Positions 60,766 through 64,000 of a stretch of 64,000 nt of DNA are shown here, piece after piece. Made by a program: the position numbers and the translations under genes. Numbering within the stretch: position 1 is the first letter of the stretch; each line of letters opens with the position of its first letter. Source of the DNA: Arthrobacter alpinus (GTDB lineage: Bacteria > Actinomycetota > Actinomycetes > Actinomycetales > Micrococcaceae); contig NZ_CP012677.1 of assembly GCF_001294625.1 (NCBI RefSeq), forward strand, positions 558,001-622,000, in the 5' to 3' direction. The notes under the pieces were generated by a model. It searched no databases. It saw nothing but the letters and a program-made list of their open reading frames with translations, and had not been told where the DNA came from.

Positions 60766-61722
60766 ATGTGCACGCAGGAAGTTCCCCGCCCCTACCGCCG
60801 CGACGTCCATGAGTCCCTGCAGCCGCGAAAGCAGCCGCCAGAGCAGCCAGCCGGTGGCAAGCCTCGTCCCGGCTTTGCCCCGGCGCCGCTGCGCCTGCCC
60901 GTCCCCGTCTATGACAACCACACACACTTTGACTTTGGTGACTCCTCACTAGGGCGCCGGGTGGGGCTGAAGGACGCACTGGATGCCGCCGAGGCCGTGG
61001 GTGTCGCCGGGGCCGTGCAGGTGGGCTGTGATTTGGCATCCTCGCGCTACACGGTGGAGGCGGTGGAGGCTGACCCGCGGGTGCTCGGCGCCGTGGCCAT
61101 CCACCCCAACGACGCCCCGGAACTGGCGGGTGCCACAACGGCTGACGGTGTTTCTTTGCTCGATGTTGCCTTGGCCGAGATCGACGCCCTGGCCGCGCAC
61201 CCTAGAATCCGGGCGATTGGCGAGACCGGCCTTGACTATTTCCGTACCGGACAGGAGGGTGTGGCGGGGCAAAAGTATTCGTTCCGGCGGCACATTGAGA
61301 TCGCCAAGAAACGGTCCCTGGCGTTGCAGATTCATGACCGTGACGCGCACGACGACGTGGTGAGCGTGCTGCGGGAGGAGGGACCGCCGTCGTGCGTAGT
61401 GTTTCACTGCTTCTCCGGTGACGGCGACCTGGCCCGGATCTGCAACGAGAACGGCTGGTACATGTCCTTTTCCGGGACCTTGACGTTTAAAAATGCAAAT
61501 AATTTGCGGGAGGCACTGGCCGTGGCAGATCCGGCCCTGCTGCTGGTGGAAACCGACGCCCCATTTTTGACCCCGCACCCGCACCGCGGGCGCCCCAATG
61601 CCAGCTACATGCTGCCGTACACGGTGCAATCCATGGGTCAATTGCTGGGGCGCGACCTTGCCGATATGGGGCAGTTGCTGCGCTCCAACACCGAGGCTGT
61701 TTACGGCTCCTGGGCGGGCTAA
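60766..61722 (+). CDS. TatD family metal-dependent hydrolase (DNase)
   Basis: A 318-residue TIM-barrel metallohydrolase. Metal and catalytic motifs run in order: DNHTHFDFG (after a 45-residue lead), AIGETGLDYF, LQIHDRDAHDD, VFHCFSGD and VETDAPFLTPHPHRGRPN. TatD enzymes are 3'-exonucleases or D-aminoacyl-type hydrolases involved in DNA repair or quality control. The lead is rich in Pro, Arg and Gln and longer than usual; the start is supported by a leaderless promoter. The order tatD-rpf-rsmA is the standard actinobacterial one (Rv1008-Rv1010). Confidence 0.92.
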   Translation: MCTQEVPRPYRRDVHESLQPRKQPPEQPAGGKPRPGFAPAPLRLPVPVYDNHTHFDFGDSSLGRRVGLKDALDAAEAVGVAGAVQVGCDLASSRYTVEAVEADPRVLGAVAIHPNDAPELAGATTADGVSLLDVALAEIDALAAHPRIRAIGETGLDYFRTGQEGVAGQKYSFRRHIEIAKKRSLALQIHDRDAHDDVVSVLREEGPPSCVVFHCFSGDGDLARICNENGWYMSFSGTLTFKNANNLREALAVADPALLLVETDAPFLTPHPHRGRPNASYMLPYTVQSMGQLLGRDLADMGQLLRSNTEAVYGSWAG

Positions 61723-61737
61723 AACGAAGTGGTGGTC

Positions 61738-61776
61738 GTTACCATCCCTTGTCTAATTGGTAACGAACAGGTTACG
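61738..61776 (+). promoter_or_regulatory. GTWAC repeats upstream of rpf, possible MtrA-type site
   Basis: GTTACC (61738-61743), GGTAACG (61759-61765) and GTTACG (61771-61776) lie close together just before the probable rpf promoter. MtrA response regulators bind paired GTnAC-like repeats and control rpf and wall genes in other Actinobacteria, so regulation by MtrA is possible but unproven. Confidence 0.35.
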
Positions 61777-61867
61777 CTCGATAACTATTAGCCGTGGTCG
61801 GGGAAGACCAACGGAAATGTTGCACCGTGATCCACCGTTCACTTTGGAGAGCTGTGCTGCCGTTCGT

Positions 61868-61927
61868 GACGAACAATCGTGCGCCTTTTGCCGAGGCGAA
61901 AGCTGGGCTAAAAGGCGCACGATCGTC
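61868..61927. other. Inverted repeat in the leader between tatD and rpf
   Basis: ATCGTGCGCCTTTT (61876-61889) pairs exactly with AAAAGGCGCACGAT (61910-61923), and GACG/CGTC extend it after a bulge. It may terminate tatD or form a structure in the rpf leader. There is no T-run after it. Confidence 0.55.
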
Positions 61928-61970
61928 CGCCATTCCCCGTGCCCGGGCGCTCTAGTAGTTATGGGAAAAA

Positions 61971-63116
61971 GTGAGTTTTTTCTACTCCGCCGATGGCAAA
62001 CTGAATGTTCTAAAGATTGCCGGGCAGGCCGCGGTCCTGATCGCCCTCGTGGCAGGACTGGTGATGTTCGCCGGCACCAACAAGTCCGTCTCGGTCATGG
62101 TTGACGGCCAAGCAAGTTCAGTCCAGACCTTTGGTGGCTCGGTGGCGCAGGTCCTTGACCGGGCACAGGTGCAAGTTGGTGCCAGCGATCAGGTCACTCC
62201 CGACCTGAATACGCAGGTGAGCGATGGGACCGCCATCACCGTCAACACGGCCAAGAAGATCACCGTGAACCTTGACGGAGCCGAACACAACGTCACCACC
62301 ACCTCCGCCAAGATTGGCGGTTTGATCAGCCAGCTCGGCGTCGCCGCCAACGCCCGGGTGTCGGTTCCCGCAGACGCCATCTTGGCCAACGCCAGCGACA
62401 TCAGCATCATCACCCCCAAAGTTGTCACGGTGATCGCGGACGGCAAAAAGAACGTCACCACCACCACAGCCGAGACCGTCGCCGAGGTCCTTGCCTCCTC
62501 CGGGGTCACCGTTGCCCCTGCCGATCTGGTTTCCGTCCCGGGCGTGGCCAAGGTGGTGGAAAACATGGTGGTCAAGGTTTCCCGCGTCAACACTGACGGT
62601 GCCGCCTCCGAGACCTCGGCCGTTCCCTTTGATACTGAACATGTGGTTGACCCGGCCCTGTTCAAGGACCAGAAGACCACCACCCGTGCCGGTGTGGCCG
62701 GCACGCTGGAAAAGACGTTCCGCACGGTCACCGTGGATGGCAACGTTGTCAGCAAGGCCGAGACCGGTACCAAGACGCTGACCGCTGCCGTGGCAGAACA
62801 GGTCACCGTGGGCGGCAAGGACCGCCCGGCCAAGGAAACCGGTGCCAACACCGGCGCGGAGGCGCCGGCTATGTCCAATGAGGCCATGTGGGATGCCATC
62901 GCCCAGTGTGAGTCCACCGGGAACTGGTCCATCAACTCCGGAAACGGTTACTACGGCGGACTGCAGTTCGACATTTCCTCCTGGCTGGCCAATGGCGGCG
63001 GTGCGTACGCCCCCAATGCCAGCCTGGCCACCAAGGCCCAGCAGATTGCTGTCGCCAACACCTACTACGCCAAAGCTGGCCTGCGCCCGTGGGGTTGTGC
63101 CCACGTGGTGCGCTAA
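61971..63116 (+). CDS. rpfB: Resuscitation-promoting factor (RpfB-type) with DUF348 and G5 domains
   Basis: A 381-residue secreted muralytic enzyme. A signal/anchor helix (about 15-38) is followed by three DUF348 repeats (starting near residues 40, 98 and 150), a G5 domain (about 215-275) and the C-terminal Rpf lysozyme-like domain. Its catalytic glutamate is in WDAIAQCESTGNW, with two cysteines for the fold's disulfide (QCES and GCAH). It cleaves peptidoglycan and helps cells leave dormancy. GTG 61971 is preceded by GGGAAAAA; an ATG 10 bases earlier is out of frame. Same order as Rv1009. Confidence 0.94.
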   Translation: MSFFYSADGKLNVLKIAGQAAVLIALVAGLVMFAGTNKSVSVMVDGQASSVQTFGGSVAQVLDRAQVQVGASDQVTPDLNTQVSDGTAITVNTAKKITVNLDGAEHNVTTTSAKIGGLISQLGVAANARVSVPADAILANASDISIITPKVVTVIADGKKNVTTTTAETVAEVLASSGVTVAPADLVSVPGVAKVVENMVVKVSRVNTDGAASETSAVPFDTEHVVDPALFKDQKTTTRAGVAGTLEKTFRTVTVDGNVVSKAETGTKTLTAAVAEQVTVGGKDRPAKETGANTGAEAPAMSNEAMWDAIAQCESTGNWSINSGNGYYGGLQFDISSWLANGGGAYAPNASLATKAQQIAVANTYYAKAGLRPWGCAHVVR

Positions 63117-63147
63117 CCCAGGCGTGAGGACCAAGCACATCCACGCC

Positions 63148-63190
63148 CCCCGCGCGGCCTCAGGGCCGCACGGGGAGCGTGCCTTTTTAA
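63148..63190 (+). terminator. Terminator after rpf
   Basis: A GC-rich stem centred on GCGGCC-TCA-GGGCCGC with flanking CCCC/GGGG pairing, followed by CTTTTTAA. It lies about 35 bp after the stop codon. Confidence 0.7.
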
Positions 63191-63197
63191 TAGCGGA

Positions 63198-63203
63198 TAC
63201 GAT
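63198..63203 (+). promoter_or_regulatory. -10 box TACGAT for leaderless rsmA transcript
   Basis: TACGAT, 6 nt, then GTG at 63210, directly after the rpf terminator. Confidence 0.6.
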
Positions 63204-63209
63204 TGTCCA

Positions 63210-64000
63210 GTGACCAAGCCCGAGCCCAGCCCCGCACCCCAGCCTCTTTTGGGTGCCACAGAGATCCGCCGCCTTGCGGAGGAAATCGGTGTGCGCCCCA
63301 CCAAGACGTTGGGCCAGAATTTTGTTATTGACGGCAACACCATCCGCCGGATCGTGGCAGCGGCCAAAATTGACCCCACCGAGACGGTGTTGGAGGTGGG
63401 CCCCGGACTGGGCTCGCTGACACTGGGCCTGCTCGACGCCGCCGCCAAGGTGGTGGCTGTGGAGATCGATCCCGTGCTGGCGGCAAAACTGCCCTCCACC
63501 GTGGCCGCGTTCCGCCCCGCACTGGCGGGCAACCTCGACGTCGTCCTCTCCGATGCCATGCGCATCACCGAACTTCCCGCCGAACCCACGGCCCTGGTGG
63601 CCAACCTGCCCTACAACGTGGCCGTCCCGGTGGTGCTGCACCTGTTGGAGCACTTCCCGTCCCTGCAACATGGCCTGGTCATGGTCCAGGACGAGGTGGC
63701 TGACAGGATGGTGGCCGGGCCCGGCTCCAAAACCTATGGTGTGCCGTCGGTCAAGGGTGCCTGGTATTCGCAGATGCGCAAGGCCGGGGTGATCGGCATG
63801 AACGTGTTTTGGCCGGCCCCGAAGATCTCCTCCGGCCTGGTCGAGTTCACCCGGCGCGAACCCCCTGTGACCCATGCCAGCCGCGAGCAAGTGTTTGCCG
63901 TGATCGATGCCGCGTTTGCCCAGCGGCGCAAGACCCTGCGGGCCGCACTGGCCGGATGGGCAGGGGGAGCCGTGGAAGCGGAGAGGTTCCTGCGCATGGC
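63210..64000 (+). CDS. rsmA: 16S rRNA (adenine(1518)/(1519)-N6)-dimethyltransferase (3'-truncated by window edge)
   Basis: The first 263 residues of KsgA/RsmA, which dimethylates two adenines in helix 45 of 16S rRNA. The lead motif [17 protein letters not shown], the AdoMet motif [15 protein letters not shown], the [17 protein letters not shown] active-site block and the [15 protein letters not shown]-terminal motif are all visible. GTG 63210 is supported by a leaderless -10 box. The frame is open to the last base of the window. As in other Actinobacteria it follows rpf. Confidence 0.95.
   Translation, partial: MTKPEPSPAPQPLLGATEIRRLAEEIGVRPTKTLGQNFVIDGNTIRRIVAAAKIDPTETVLEVGPGLGSLTLGLLDAAAKVVAVEIDPVLAAKLPSTVAAFRPALAGNLDVVLSDAMRITELPAEPTALVANLPYNVAVPVVLHLLEHFPSLQHGLVMVQDEVADRMVAGPGSKTYGVPSVKGAWYSQMRKAGVIGMNVFWPAPKISSGLVEFTRREPPVTHASREQVFAVIDAAFAQRRKTLRAALAGWAGGAVEAERFLRM

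Noticed and set aside
61777..61970. c-di-AMP (ydaO-yuaA) riboswitch before rpf
   Set aside because: Such switches precede many actinobacterial rpf genes, but I could not align the conserved core with this leader by eye. Left as a check, not a feature.
62118..63890. A 590-codon minus-strand frame across rpf and rsmA
   Set aside because: Gly/His/Val-rich antisense shadow spanning two well-supported genes and the terminator between them.

Overview
The window is a high-GC chromosomal stretch from an actinobacterium. Mycothiol S-conjugate amidase (Mca), a WhiB regulator, an Rpf muralytic factor, DUF3499/DUF4307/DUF4245/DUF5719 proteins and a FemAB-type interpeptide-bridge enzyme together point to Actinomycetota. 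I infer an Arthrobacter-like Micrococcaceae member from overall protein flavour; this is not proven by the sequence. Nearly all of it is ordinary core genome. There is no CRISPR array, prophage, intact insertion sequence or rRNA operon.

Layout. 1-4.2 kb: end of a type II NADH dehydrogenase, a GNAT acetyltransferase, an unusually short tRNA-Leu(UAA), a Bax inhibitor-1/YccA protein and a TerC protein. 4.2-8.5 kb: galactose block deoR-galT-galK, with a divergent mutarotase-like gene. 8.5-11.1 kb: AI-2E family transporter and ilvA. 11.1-30.8 kb: a block whose order I recall from M. tuberculosis Rv1080c-Rv1100 (greA, DUF4307, mca, small membrane protein, YyaL/DUF255, TrhA, isoprenyl transferase, PhoH2, fumC, glpX, DUF4245). 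It is interrupted by a decayed MacB-like ABC exporter, a GNAT gene, a prepilin peptidase/NUDIX group and an MFS/TetR pair. 30.9-45.5 kb: cell-wall and purine block (FemAB, manA, LCP, purE, purK, GtrA, TIGR03089, WhiB, a giant GT2 glycosyltransferase, DUF5719, zincin-like protein, DUF3499, Trm112), resembling Rv3255c-Rv3277 but without manB. 45.5-52.6 kb: MBL hydrolase, L,D-transpeptidase, RDD and SpoIIM membrane proteins, TIGR01906 protein, protein O-mannosyltransferase. 52.7-64 kb: rsmI, gabD, tgpA-DUF58-moxR, tatD, rpf and the start of rsmA.

How the genes work together. Much of the right half concerns envelope building: mannose supply (manA), protein mannosylation (PMT), wall polymer attachment (LCP), bridge formation (FemAB), L,D-crosslinking and Rpf muralysis. 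The left half is central metabolism (gal genes, fumC, glpX, ilvA, gabD) and redox defence (mca).

The strongest patterns outside ordinary annotation are four. First, at least eighteen genes carry a TANNNT -10 box ending 5-8 nt before the start codon, so they probably give leaderless mRNAs, and this fixes several start sites. Second, many intergenic gaps hold long near-perfect hairpins, including one family (CGTTGAGGGGGCA) that brackets gabD. Third, the giant glycosyltransferase seems to start at a non-canonical AUU in a TAATT stop-start overlap. Fourth, a MacB-like exporter is in visible decay. I did not find a convincing previously undescribed multi-gene system.
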